Assembly: GCA_009776625.1 (NCBI GenBank)
Contig: WRNL01000001.1
Location: forward strand, 1 to 42,310
Source of the DNA: Methanomassiliicoccaceae archaeon
GTDB taxonomy: Archaea; Thermoplasmatota; Thermoplasmata; Methanomassiliicoccales; Methanomethylophilaceae
Length of the DNA stretch: 42,310 bases
Direction: 5' to 3'
Positions within the stretch are counted from its first letter, which is position 1. Every line of letters begins with the position of its first letter. The notes beneath the pieces are model-generated. The model was not told where the DNA came from and did no database searches. It worked only from the letters and a program-made list of their open reading frames with translations. Positions 22,318 through 30,295 of this stretch are shown one piece after another. A program made the position numbers and the translations under genes.

Positions 22318-23636
22318 AGCGACACCTCCGGCCGCCTCGCGCCGAACAGGGGGCCCCACTCCCCCGCGAAGGTCACGAGGGGGTCCTCCCCCCAATGGTC
22401 GGTGACGACCTGCATCCCTATGGGCATGCCGTCCCCGTCGTAGCCGCATGGTACGGAGAGGTGAGGCATGCCCGCCAGGTCCGGGGGGCATGTGAGGAAG
22501 TCCGCGCTGTACGTCTCCATCGGGGTCATCTCCGATATCTCGTCGAACCTCGGGGCGACGAAGGGCATCGTGGGCGTGATGACGGCGTCATGATCCCTGA
22601 ACACCTCCTTGTACGAGGCGATCACGTGGAGCCTGACCTTGAGCGCTTTAGCGTAGTACCTGTCCCTGAACCCCTCCATCCGTATGTACGTCCCGAGGAG
22701 GATCCTCCTCTTGGCCTCGTCCCCGAAGTACTCCGTCCTGAAGGAGGTGAAGTAATCGTCGAACTTCAGGGATAGGTCCCCCTCCTGCCGCCCGTACCTC
22801 ATCCCGACGTACCTGGCGAGGTTCGTGGACGCCTCGGCCGTCGCTATTATGAAATATGCCGGCGGGGCGTACCTCAGCGACGGCATGCTTATCCTCCTCA
22901 CCTCGACGCCTGTGGACCTCAACGTCTCCAAAGAGCGCTCGAAGGCGGAAAGGACGTCCTTGCTCACGCCGGCAAGGGACTCTTCTGGCACTGCCGCCGA
23001 CCTTATCCTTTCGCCTTTGAGCTCGAGGGGGGGCTGGGCGCACGACGTGGGGTCCCTCGGGTCCTTCCCGGAGATGACCGGCAGGAACCTGGCGAACATC
23101 CTGGGGTCCGACGATATCAGGCCCACCTTGTCCAGGGAGCTGCCGTAGTCCACCAGGCCGTGCCTCGACACCCTCCCGTAGGTGGGGACGATCCCGTACG
23201 TCCCGCAGAAGCTCGCGGGGCAGCACACGGAGCCCCCGGTGGACGCCCCCAGCGACACGTGCCCGTCGATGACCGCCGCGGCGCACGCGGAGCCCCCCGA
23301 CGACCCGCCGCACGACCTCTCGAGGTCGAAGGGGTTCTTCGGGACGCCGTACGCCGAGTTCGTGCAGAACGTGCCGAAGCCGAACTCGTCCATGTTGTTC
23401 TTGCCTATCAGCTTCCCCCCGGCCGCCCTCATCCTCTCGATGGGGGCCGCGTCGAACACCGGGCGGTGCCCGTCCAGTATCCTGGAGCCGCAGCGCGTCT
23501 GCATGTCGGCGGACGTCAGGCTGTCCTTGGCGGAGAACAGGAACCCATTGCCGCCCTCGTCCAGGCTCTCGGCTATGCAGCTGAACATGGAGTACCTCCC
23601 GTTCAGCGCATGGAGGCGGGCGAGGACGTCGCTCAT
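22314..23636 (-). CDS. gatA: Asp/Glu-tRNA amidotransferase subunit A
   Basis: The glutaminase subunit of GatCAB, an amidase-signature enzyme that supplies ammonia to GatB. The 440 residues carry the Ser-cisSer-Lys triad: lysine in FSAKDSLTS near residue 37, the cis-serine in SCGGSSGGSACAAAV, and the nucleophile region GASTGGSVCCPASFCG. The last differs slightly from the common GSDTGGS form (alanine-serine in place of serine-aspartate, and two cysteines after it). Middle gene of gatC-gatA-gatB: it overlaps gatC by four bases (ATGA) and gatB by four (GTGA). Confidence 0.95.
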   Translation of the reverse strand: MSDVLARLHALNGRYSMFSCIAESLDEGGNGFLFSAKDSLTSADMQTRCGSRILDGHRPVFDAAPIERMRAAGGKLIGKNNMDEFGFGTFCTNSAYGVPKNPFDLERSCGGSSGGSACAAAVIDGHVSLGASTGGSVCCPASFCGTYGIVPTYGRVSRHGLVDYGSSLDKVGLISSDPRMFARFLPVISGKDPRDPTSCAQPPLELKGERIRSAAVPEESLAGVSKDVLSAFERSLETLRSTGVEVRRISMPSLRYAPPAYFIIATAEASTNLARYVGMRYGRQEGDLSLKFDDYFTSFRTEYFGDEAKRRILLGTYIRMEGFRDRYYAKALKVRLHVIASYKEVFRDHDAVITPTMPFVAPRFDEISEMTPMETYSADFLTCPPDLAGMPHLSVPCGYDGDGMPIGMQVVTDHWGEDPLVTFAGEWGPLFGARRPEVSL

Positions 23637-23905
23637 AGCAGCCTGGGCCCCCTAACGTAGCCGTCGTAGGTCTTCATGTCCCTCATGAGCTCGGCAGGGT
23701 CGAAGAAGATGCCGGGCACGTCGTCCCTGAGGACGTCCGCGACCTCCACGGGGTTCACGCCGTGCCCCTCCCCTTCGGGCGACCCATCGATGATGCTGAA
23801 GTAGTCGAGAACCTCGGCCAGGTCCCTGCCGTACCTTTCGAGCTCCTCTTCGGTGAGCGCGAGATGCGCGGCCCTTGCGACCCTCTCGATGGCCTTCCTG
23901 TCCAT
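23633..23905 (-). CDS. gatC: Asp/Glu-tRNA amidotransferase subunit C
   Basis: The 90-residue GatC stabilises the GatA-GatB interface. Segments ERVARAAHLALTEEELERY and DLAEVLDYFSIIDG match the N-terminal helical region, and the C-terminal tail would wrap GatA. First gene of the operon; ATG 23905 lies about 29 bases from the TATA-like AATATA (minus strand, 23932-23937), suggesting a leaderless message. The divergent tetR gene starts 140 bases away. Confidence 0.92.
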   Translation of the reverse strand: MDRKAIERVARAAHLALTEEELERYGRDLAEVLDYFSIIDGSPEGEGHGVNPVEVADVLRDDVPGIFFDPAELMRDMKTYDGYVRGPRLL

Positions 23906-24003
23906 TACGGCCTACGGATTCTCTCTTTTGTTATATTCTTATCCCCTGCCACGCCAGGCGGGACCGCTGATTCGGAGCTGTTCGTCGCCGCAGTTCAGAA
24001 AAG

Positions 24004-24026
24004 CTAATATATTGAGTATGTACTCA
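24004..24026 (+). promoter_or_regulatory. tetR promoter with a perfect palindromic operator
   Basis: TATA-like CTAATATATT (24004-24013) is followed at once by TGAGTA-TG-TACTCA (24013-24026), a perfect palindrome between the TATA box and the expected transcript start near 24033. A second half-site-like TTGAGT follows at 24028-24033. The position suits autorepression by the TetR-family protein encoded just downstream. Confidence 0.6.
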
Positions 24027-24045
24027 TTGAGTTGGAAGTCATCAA

Positions 24046-24627
24046 ATGGCGGAGAGTCGACAGCAACAGAAAGCGCGTACGAGAGAGAGGATAACGGAGG
24101 CCGCCCTGAGGGTTTACTCCGAGAACGGCTTCTCCACCCCCACGGTGGCCATCGCCAACGAGGCGCAGGTGTCGCACGGGTCGGTGTTCGCCCATTTCCC
24201 CACCGTCGACGACCTGCTCATCTCCTCGGTGGAGAAGTTCGCAGGGGAGCTGGCGATGGAAATCCGCCTCCTGACTGCCGGAGCCGACAACGCGGCCGCG
24301 CTCCTGGGGATGCACATGGACGTGCTGACGAGGCATGAGGGCCTCTACAAACGGCTGGTCAAGGAGGCGTCCTGCCTGCCGGAGGAGGCGAGGAACTCGC
24401 TCATCGCGATACAGTCGGCGCTGTCCTTCCATTTCATGCAGGCGATGGAGGCGGAAATGGGGAAAGGAGGCGTGAAGGACATCCCACTGCACATGATCTT
24501 CAACACATGGCTGGGGCTGATCCACCACTACCTTCTGAACAGCGACCTGTTCGCGCCACAGGGGAGAGTGCTGGAACTCCGTAGGGACGAGCTGATAGGG
24601 TGCTTCCTGGAGTTGATAAGGAAATGA
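24046..24627 (+). CDS. TetR-family transcriptional regulator
   Basis: A 193-residue TetR-type repressor. The N-terminal helix-turn-helix region RITEAALRVYSENGFSTPTV, then EAQVSHGSVFAHFPTVDDLL, is typical. The C-terminal ligand domain is unlike any I can name. It probably represses itself at the palindrome 24013-24026. The next gene, a small zinc-ribbon protein, starts 16 bases after the stop and is likely its co-transcribed partner. The inducer cannot be inferred. The gene is divergent from gatCAB. Confidence 0.9.
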   Translation: MAESRQQQKARTRERITEAALRVYSENGFSTPTVAIANEAQVSHGSVFAHFPTVDDLLISSVEKFAGELAMEIRLLTAGADNAAALLGMHMDVLTRHEGLYKRLVKEASCLPEEARNSLIAIQSALSFHFMQAMEAEMGKGGVKDIPLHMIFNTWLGLIHHYLLNSDLFAPQGRVLELRRDELIGCFLELIRK

Positions 24628-24643
24628 CATCGGAGGAAATAGT

Positions 24644-24889
24644 ATGAAAGAATGCATCGCATGCGGCATGCCCATGGTGGGCGCGGCCGATTTCGCAATG
24701 AACGACGAGAGCAAGGACTACTGCGTCCACTGCGCCCGCCCGGACGGCTCCATGCAGTCGTTCGAGGAGAAGAAGGAGAACCTGACCGGCTTCATCGTCA
24801 GGACGCAGGGGCTGGCCCCGAGGCCGGCGGAGGCGGCCGCCCTGTCCATGATGAGGAAGCTCCCCGCCTGGAGGGGCGACTTCGACTGA
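24644..24889 (+). CDS. Small zinc-ribbon protein
   Basis: An 81-residue protein with four cysteines, C-x2-C in ECIACGMPM and C-x2-C in DYCVHCARPDG, a pattern matching the putative zinc-ribbon family often annotated near regulators. The C-terminal half (LTGFIVRTQGLAPRPAEAA) is helical and unassigned. A good ribosome site GGAGG lies just upstream (24631-24635). It follows tetR on the same strand. Function is unknown; a role in metal or redox sensing would be a guess. Confidence 0.8.
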   Translation: MKECIACGMPMVGAADFAMNDESKDYCVHCARPDGSMQSFEEKKENLTGFIVRTQGLAPRPAEAAALSMMRKLPAWRGDFD

Positions 24890-25232
24890 GACTGGGGGGT
24901 GGCTTCGCCGATCGGGCCGCTGGCCTGCGGGCAGGGCCGCGACGACGAAGCCCCCGACGTCGGGCTCACGGAGAGGCTGTGCACGGACAGGGGCGGGTGG
25001 GCCGCATGCTCACGAGCCGCCATTGCCTGGAACATGCGGTCGGACCATCCCCCTCGTGGGGCCTGATGCCAAGGCAGTCTTATTCGGCTGGCGTGAGGGG
25101 GGTTGTGTCAAGGGATGCGCAATCTTTATCTCCTTCCCATCGGCTCTATGGTCACTGTTCACAGGCTCCGCGGTTGGAACGTGCAATACGCCCCATAAGA
25201 GGTTGTAATAGCGACTCGCGAAACGAGAATCA
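24890..25232. other. Intergenic region without a recognised gene
   Basis: Contains the 12-base perfect palindrome CCCGACGTCGGG (24953-24964), which could be a terminator-like hairpin after the zinc-ribbon gene. A TATA-like CTTTATCTC near 25125-25133 could start transcription of the next gene with a long leader. The first 150 bases are open in several frames but show no start or family resemblance; a decayed gene cannot be excluded. Confidence 0.5.
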
Positions 25233-25928
25233 ATGGACATCGAGAAGAATATGAACAATAAAGAATTGTTTCCGCTGACTCAGTCGTTTGGGTTAGTCCT
25301 GGGGGATGCGACCGAGGTGGCTGATGCCATTTTCAATGAGATGAGGAAATACACGAAGGACGAAAACGGAATAGAGTTGGACCGCCCGATATTAGGGAAT
25401 TTTGACGATGCGATCTATAACAATAAGTTCACAGTCCCCATTACAAGGGTAATAGCGTTTCCGACAAGAACGGAATGGACGATCATCTGGAACAATTCGT
25501 TCTTATGTGATGGCTGGGATTCGTTGTGTTATAATTTAACAAGATCCTGCAATTACGATACGTTCCATTTCTGCTCACATGACGCGATTACGACCATGTT
25601 GCCCGGATCGTATTTTTATTACAGGTGGGTTGAGAATGAAGTTCTTAAAGAACGTTATGCATGGGCTTGTAAGAACGATAGTGGCAGGTGGGAGTTCATA
25701 GAGAAAGGAGAAACGCGTTATTTTGAAACTGTTGAGGACTATGAAGACAGGATGATAAAAAACAGATTAAACGAAGACAAAATGGAAAAGATATTTGATA
25801 AAATGGGCATAAATCCGTGGGAAAGAACATCATATAGGTATAATGAGCCATATTTTCAGATAACCAGGACAAAATATCCAGAAACAACAAAAGAAAAAGA
25901 TGTGGACAAAATAATTAAAAAAACATGA
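25233..25928 (+). CDS. Unrecognised AT-rich accessory protein
   Basis: A 231-residue soluble protein I do not recognise. Its codon use is strikingly AT-rich (many AAA, ATA, AAT codons) against GC-rich neighbours, which suggests recent transfer. It is rich in aromatic residues, for example RTEWTIIWNNSFLCDGWDS and GSYFYYRWVENEVL, and ends with a lysine-rich tail. No signal peptide, membrane helix or nucleotide-binding loop is visible. Such isolated proteins in accessory regions may be immunity or defence components, but nothing here shows that. It is flanked by non-coding DNA on both sides. Confidence 0.7.
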   Translation: MDIEKNMNNKELFPLTQSFGLVLGDATEVADAIFNEMRKYTKDENGIELDRPILGNFDDAIYNNKFTVPITRVIAFPTRTEWTIIWNNSFLCDGWDSLCYNLTRSCNYDTFHFCSHDAITTMLPGSYFYYRWVENEVLKERYAWACKNDSGRWEFIEKGETRYFETVEDYEDRMIKNRLNEDKMEKIFDKMGINPWERTSYRYNEPYFQITRTKYPETTKEKDVDKIIKKT

Positions 25929-26323
25929 TCCATCGCAATAGTCGCGATCCTCCAGCGTAATGGGGGGGGGGGCATGCCGAAGACATGAAGTTAGCATTCT
26001 GCGTCCAGCTTTTTTATGCTGCCGACGGGCCGCATCCCGCAGACGCCTTCGATCGTTTTGAGGATATTTGTCATTGGCGCCCTCGTCTGGCATGGTTCTC
26101 TCTCTAAGAACACAGGGCGGGAACTGTATGGGGGCGCATCTGCGACATTTCTGAGAGCGGGGCGGGTTTCTGTGAGCCTATTTTTAGGTCTTTTTCAGAG
26201 TTTTTCAGATATTCTGAACATAAAGAAGCGCTTGGATGGGGAGGGGAATAGTATTTATACGGACGGGGGGTTATAGTGGTCGGAGATAGTTCCACATCGG
26301 CATTATCTTTGAATGTACCTATA
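25929..26323. other. Intergenic region with G11 tract and palindromes
   Basis: Between convergent genes. It contains the hairpin ATCGC-N7-GCGAT at about 25932-25948, a run of 11 G at 25962-25972, tandem TTTTTCAGA at 26191-26199 and 26201-26209 leading into the palindrome TTCAGA-TAT-TCTGAA (26204-26218), and a TATA-like GTATTTATAC near 26250-26259 pointing to no evident gene. No convincing coding sequence is found. Confidence 0.5.
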
Positions 26324-27433
26324 TTAAATTCTATAGTCATACAAACCCCTTAATTCCCTTTCAACCTCTTTTGCTTTGTATACTGTCACTTCGTACTGGT
26401 CTTCGAAGCACTCGGCACGTTCCTTTGACCTGTTTCCTGCATAAACGATGATGTCCCCGTCGCTCACATATTTCTCATCCAGATGGGGATCGAAAAACCT
26501 GAATGAACAACCGCGTAGGGCCGCGAAAATCAACGCATTCCTCACTGGTGCCAGCCCCATCTGCCGTTTCGATTTCTTCTCCATGGGTGGTTTTTCGACG
26601 ATGCCATTGATGCCTACCCAGTCAGGGTCGTCTGAAATGTAGAATACCGTTGGCTTGAGCATGTGTCTGCTGATATCGATGGGTTCTTCGTTCAACCACT
26701 TTATTTTGTGTATGCTGGATACATCGATGTAATTGCACTCTACTTCAAACACGCCCTCCCAAACATCCTCCAGATTTTTGATCGTCAACCCCAGTTTGGC
26801 GTTGTACAGCTTGATGTCCGTGAGGAAAGCGACGATATCCGCAAAGGATATCAAGGGATGAACCTCGTCGCCATGGCTCACTATAGAGATGTCACTAGAC
26901 CTTTCTAGCTCCCTCCATGCAGTGGTCTCTTTCGAGGTGAAGGCGTCTATCACCAGCTTGCTGCCCTTGCCTCTCCCAAACCTCTTGTAGTTCCATGCAG
27001 ATATGTATGAGAACATCGGGCCGAGGTTCTTCAGGAACTCTTCTGTCCCGACGCTGTATGCGCCGCATCTCTCGCCCCCCACCGCCACTCTTCCTGCAGG
27101 TTTTGTCGGCAACACGACATAACTGAAATGCACATGTGCCACGAACCTGCTGGTTGAGTTGACGAGCTGTTGCGCAAACGCCACGGCTTTACGTGCCCCT
27201 ATGTCATTCCTCAACATCGAGGCGGAGTAGATGCAACTGGCGTCTTCGATGCCGAACGCCTCTGACAGATCCGCCGTGGATTCGATGTAGGCTTTGGCGA
27301 ACCCCTCCGGGTCGTCGAACGCCACCCCGACCCCGAGCGGGGTGAAGAACGACACCTCCGGACGCCCGCCGTCAACCTTCCTTTCTCTCTTGAAATCCTT
27401 AGAATCAAAAGCAACACACCTCATTTTCATCAC
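26324..27433 (-). CDS. Unknown protein with a DUF3800-like tail motif
   Basis: A 369-residue protein not confidently recognised. The N-terminus RCVAFDSKDFKRER and the segment ISIVSHGDEVHPLISFADIVAFLTD recall DUF3800-type RNase H-like proteins, which begin with an aspartate strand and end with a (L)xxADxxA motif. This is a distant resemblance only. The C-terminal 120 residues are unassigned. The TATA-like CTTATAAA (27457-27464) is centred 27 bases before ATG 27433, giving a leaderless message, and an 8-bp inverted repeat lies just upstream. Composition is less GC-rich than core genes. It lies in the same accessory segment as the AT-rich gene at 25233. Confidence 0.7.
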   Translation of the reverse strand: MMKMRCVAFDSKDFKRERKVDGGRPEVSFFTPLGVGVAFDDPEGFAKAYIESTADLSEAFGIEDASCIYSASMLRNDIGARKAVAFAQQLVNSTSRFVAHVHFSYVVLPTKPAGRVAVGGERCGAYSVGTEEFLKNLGPMFSYISAWNYKRFGRGKGSKLVIDAFTSKETTAWRELERSSDISIVSHGDEVHPLISFADIVAFLTDIKLYNAKLGLTIKNLEDVWEGVFEVECNYIDVSSIHKIKWLNEEPIDISRHMLKPTVFYISDDPDWVGINGIVEKPPMEKKSKRQMGLAPVRNALIFAALRGCSFRFFDPHLDEKYVSDGDIIVYAGNRSKERAECFEDQYEVTVYKAKEVERELRGLYDYRI

Positions 27434-27456
27434 TGGCTTTCCCCACGCCCTCTTTG

Positions 27457-27503
27457 TTTATAAGCCAAATGGGGGGGTCACCGAATTGACCGAAAGTGAC
27501 CCC
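27457..27503 (-). promoter_or_regulatory. Promoter with inverted-repeat operator
   Basis: TATA-like CTTATAAA (27457-27464, minus strand) preceded by the perfect inverted repeat GGGGTCAC (27474-27481) / GTGACCCC (27496-27503) with a 14-base spacer. It is placed immediately upstream of the TATA box of the 369-residue unknown gene, where an activator or repressor could bind. Confidence 0.5.
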
Positions 27504-27835
27504 GTCCCGCCGCCATAAACGACACAATAGAGCCGTGCGATGGGGTTTTAAGCACGGTGGGAGGGGGCGTCGTGAGAGAGCCACTAAACTCCCTCGGATC
27601 GGATATGATTTATGCAGAGTTTGAATAGGCGACGGCCATGGGCCTCGGTCCCTACTGTGGGTGGAACATGCTCAATGACATCCGGATTGTGTCGGCGAAG
27701 AACGTTCGCGCCATCATTGAGCGGATCCAATCTCTGCCCCGCAGTCCGCGGGCGAACCCCGTCAGGCAAGCGGGAGATGTTGCTCCGATAACCCTATATC
27801 TTGACCAGGCGTTCAAGGAGCAGGAGAAACACACA
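27504..27835. other. Intergenic region before the Mrp gene
   Basis: Holds two unassigned TATA-like sequences (GGTTTTAAGC near 27543-27552, GATTTATGC near 27607-27615), a structured segment at 27670-27722, the TATA-like CTATATC (27794-27800) and a GGAG ribosome site near 27817 that serve the Mrp gene. An open frame in phase with Mrp covers part of it but has no family resemblance and precedes the Mrp promoter. Confidence 0.5.
27670..27722 (+). ncRNA. Candidate structured RNA
   Basis: GCTCAATGA (27670-27678) and TCATTGAGC (27714-27722) form a perfect 9-bp stem that encloses a second hairpin, GCGAA/TTCGC at 27695-27709 with loop GAACG. A TATA-like GATTTATGC about 60 bases upstream (27607-27615) could drive it. 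It matches no RNA family I can identify (not tRNA, SRP RNA or a C/D box RNA by eye), and the strand is uncertain. Confidence 0.3.
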
Positions 27836-28669
27836 ATGCCGAAACCAATGATGAGCGGCGAGGACATCGAGCGGGACACCAGGCTGCACGAGAGCCTTTC
27901 CAAGATCGAACATGTGGTCATCGTCATGAGCGGTAAGGGCGGGGTGGGGAAGAGCACCGTCTCCTCCAACCTCGCCATGGCCCTGTCCATGAGAGACCGC
28001 CGCGTCGGCCTGATGGACATCGACATCACCGGCCCCAACATACCCAAGATGTTCCGCATAGAGGACGAGAAGCTTCACGCGAACGAGGAGGACAGGCTCA
28101 TCCCTGTGGCTGTCCCGCCCTCCCTCAGCGTGATGTCCATGGGCTTCCTGCTCCCGGACAGGGACTCAGCCGTCATGTGGCGGGGGCCCATGAAGGCGAG
28201 CGCGATAAGACAGTTCATAGAGGACGTGGAATGGGGGGGTCTGGACTATCTTGTCGTGGACATGCCCCCCGGGACCGGCGACGAGGCAATCACAATCGCC
28301 CAGCTCATGCCCAAGGCGGACGGCGCCGTCATAGTGACGACGCCGCAGGACGTCGCACTGCTTGACAGCAGGAAGTCCATCACCTTCGCATCCCAGATGA
28401 AGCTGCCCGTGATAGGACTGGTGGAGAACATGAGCGGGTTCGTCTGCCCGCACTGCGGCGAGCTCACGGAGGTCTTCGGGTCGGGCGGCGGCGAGAGGAC
28501 CGCCGAGGCGCTGAGCATACGGTTCCTTGGCAGGGTTCCCCTCGAGCCTAACGTGGCCGTGTCAGGGGATTCGGGCATGCCGGTCGTCGCCGCCGACCCA
28601 GGGTCGAGGTCAGCGGTCGCTTTCGACAGGATAGCGGAGAACGTCATAAGAGAGGTGGAGAAAGGATGA
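27836..28669 (+). CDS. Mrp/NBP35 iron-sulfur cluster carrier ATPase
   Basis: A 277-residue P-loop ATPase that carries and delivers [4Fe-4S] clusters to apoproteins. The deviant Walker A GKGGVGKST lies near residue 32, LMDIDITGPNIPKM follows, VVDMPPGTGDE is the switch region, and the C-terminal CPHC in GFVCPHCGEL is the bridging-cluster CxxC. ATG 27836 is preferred over upstream in-frame ATGs because a TATA-like CTATATC lies at 27794-27800 and a GGAG site precedes it. A NifX-like gene overlaps the stop by four bases, a common archaeal pairing. Confidence 0.93.
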   Translation: MPKPMMSGEDIERDTRLHESLSKIEHVVIVMSGKGGVGKSTVSSNLAMALSMRDRRVGLMDIDITGPNIPKMFRIEDEKLHANEEDRLIPVAVPPSLSVMSMGFLLPDRDSAVMWRGPMKASAIRQFIEDVEWGGLDYLVVDMPPGTGDEAITIAQLMPKADGAVIVTTPQDVALLDSRKSITFASQMKLPVIGLVENMSGFVCPHCGELTEVFGSGGGERTAEALSIRFLGRVPLEPNVAVSGDSGMPVVAADPGSRSAVAFDRIAENVIREVEKG

Positions 28670-29007
28670 AGGCCGTCGTCATCGCGGAAGGGGACACGTT
28701 GGACTCATACGTCGCGGAGGACTTCGGCCACGCCCCGTTCTTCCTGGTCGTGGACACGGACACGCTGGACTACCATGTGATCGAGAACGAGTACGCCAGG
28801 CTGGAGGGCGCGGGCATGAAGGTCGCCGACGCGATAGCCGGGCTCGGCGTCGATGCGGTCATCACCGGCGGCATAGGCTCCCACGGCCTCGAGATACTCG
28901 GCAAGGCGGGCATACACGTGGCCTATGACGAGGAGGGCACCGTCGAGGAGTGCGTGGGTGACCTCAAAAGGCGGCTCGCTCTGAGGAAAGGGGCCGGGTC
29001 AGACTGA
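28666..29007 (+). CDS. NifX/NifB-type iron-molybdenum cofactor binding domain protein
   Basis: A 113-residue single-domain protein of the dinitrogenase iron-molybdenum cofactor family. HAPFFLVVDTDTLDYHVIEN and the segment DAVITGGIGSHGLEILGKAGIHV are the usual strands and glycine turn. Known: stand-alone copies occur beside Mrp ATPases in archaea without nitrogen fixation and probably hold or transfer iron-sulfur clusters. It overlaps the Mrp stop (ATGA) and overlaps the convergent queE by nine bases. Confidence 0.85.
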   Translation: MKAVVIAEGDTLDSYVAEDFGHAPFFLVVDTDTLDYHVIENEYARLEGAGMKVADAIAGLGVDAVITGGIGSHGLEILGKAGIHVAYDEEGTVEECVGDLKRRLALRKGAGSD

Positions 29008-29622
29008 CCTCTCGTCCCCCCAGATGACCTTGTGGAGCTGGGGCAGGACCCTGACGGGCAGCCCCCTCCTGACGACCTCTTCCGCGATGTACCGGATGTC
29101 CGTGCCCCCCACCGGGCTGAATATCACGCTCGCGGGGACGGGGTTCTCCCCCATGAAACGGACGGCGTACTCCAGGTCCTCCTGGCCGCCGATGACGAAC
29201 TTCAGCTGATCCTTGACGCCGATATGTTCCAGGTTCGACAGGAGGTTCCTGTCCGACATGCCGGAGGAGGGGCATTTGACGTCGAGGCTTACTATCACCC
29301 TCCCGTCCTTCGGTATGCCGGATATGTCCACCGACCCGTTCGTTTCTACGACGACCCTCTTACCCGCCGCGACGAGCCTCCGCAGGAGCTCGGGCGCGTC
29401 CTCCTGGAGCATCGGCTCCCCGCCGGTGAGGCACACGTCCATGGCATCGCCCACCGCCGCCACGATCTCGCCCACGGTCTCCTCTGCCCCGCCCTCCCAT
29501 GCGTAGCCGGTGTCGCACCATGCGCATCTGAGGTTGCACCCGGCCGCCCTTATGAAATACGTCGGGACGCCTATGGTCTGCCCCTCGCCCTGGATGGACA
29601 TGAACCTCTCGCAGACCCTCAT
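28999..29622 (-). CDS. queE: 7-carboxy-7-deazaguanine synthase
   Basis: Radical SAM enzyme that converts 6-carboxytetrahydropterin to 7-carboxy-7-deazaguanine, a precursor of archaeosine in tRNA. The 207 residues open MRVCERFMSIQGEGQTIGVP, with the cluster motif C-x3-C-x2-C in CNLRCAWCD, then VCLTGGEPMLQ. One base separates its ATG from the queC stop. It is the last gene of mtxX-queD-queC-queE. Confidence 0.94.
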   Translation of the reverse strand: MRVCERFMSIQGEGQTIGVPTYFIRAAGCNLRCAWCDTGYAWEGGAEETVGEIVAAVGDAMDVCLTGGEPMLQEDAPELLRRLVAAGKRVVVETNGSVDISGIPKDGRVIVSLDVKCPSSGMSDRNLLSNLEHIGVKDQLKFVIGGQEDLEYAVRFMGENPVPASVIFSPVGGTDIRYIAEEVVRRGLPVRVLPQLHKVIWGDERSV

Positions 29623-29623
29623 C

Positions 29624-30295
29624 TCACACCTCGTACCCTATCTCGTCCTCGATCCCCGCCTCCCTGAACCCTTTGAGCCTCAGCAGGCAGGAGTCGCAGC
29701 GGCCGCAGGCCCTCTCGCCCCCTTTGTAGCAGGACCACGTCAGGTGGAGCGGGGCGCCCAGGGCCTTCCCTTCCCTGACTATGTCGGCCTTGGAGAGGCC
29801 GATTATGGGCGTCCTCACCTCGACCGCCCTGCCCTCCGTCCCTGCCTTGGTGCCCTCTGCGAGCATCCTGCGGAAGGCGTCGAAGAACTCCGGGCGGCAG
29901 TCCGGGTAGCCGGAGTAGTCCACCGCGTTAGCCCCTATGTACACGGCGCCGGCGCCGATGGACTCGCAGATCCCGGCGGCCATGCTCAGGAAGATTATGT
30001 TCCTGGCTGGAACATATGTGGACGGGACCTCCCTGCTGAGGTCCCCCTCCCTGTCGGAGGGGACCTCCATCCCGCCGTCGGTCAGCGCCGACCTGAAGGA
30101 CGACATGTCGATGTCCATCACCATGTGCCGTATCCCGTAATGGCGGCAGACGGCGGCGGCCGCGTCCAGCTCCCTGGAGTGCCTCTGCCCGTACCTGAAG
30201 CTCAACGCCACGGGCTCCGTCCCGTCGCCGATCGCGGCCGCCAGCGTCACGGTGGAGTCCAGCCCCCCCGACAGCAGCACGACCGCCTTGGGCAT
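29624..30295 (-). CDS. queC: 7-cyano-7-deazaguanine synthase
   Basis: ATP- and ammonia-dependent conversion of 7-carboxy-7-deazaguanine to preQ0. The 223-residue protein begins MPKAVVLLSGGLDSTVTLAA, the PP-loop ATPase motif, has YVPARNIIFLSMA, and ends with a zinc site made of four cysteines in SCYKGGERACGRCDSC. ATG 30295 is chosen because it shares one base with the queD stop (TGATG); 65 in-frame codons upstream are queD sequence. The product feeds archaeal TGT for archaeosine. Confidence 0.95.
   Translation of the reverse strand: MPKAVVLLSGGLDSTVTLAAAIGDGTEPVALSFRYGQRHSRELDAAAAVCRHYGIRHMVMDIDMSSFRSALTDGGMEVPSDREGDLSREVPSTYVPARNIIFLSMAAGICESIGAGAVYIGANAVDYSGYPDCRPEFFDAFRRMLAEGTKAGTEGRAVEVRTPIIGLSKADIVREGKALGAPLHLTWSCYKGGERACGRCDSCLLRLKGFREAGIEDEIGYEV

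Noticed and set aside
26104..26340. 78-codon minus-strand frame overlapping the end of the 369-residue gene
   Set aside because: Starts with ATG and overlaps by 17 bases, but the translation lacks any family resemblance and runs through palindromes and T-rich repeats.
27700..27800. SRP (7S) RNA, suggested by a CCCCGTCAGG string
   Set aside because: The rest of the helix 8 consensus (GGAA loop, AGCAG strand) is missing.
27638..27835. N-terminal extension of the Mrp ATPase
   Set aside because: In frame, but lies before the Mrp TATA-like box and ribosome site and has no resemblance to Mrp proteins.
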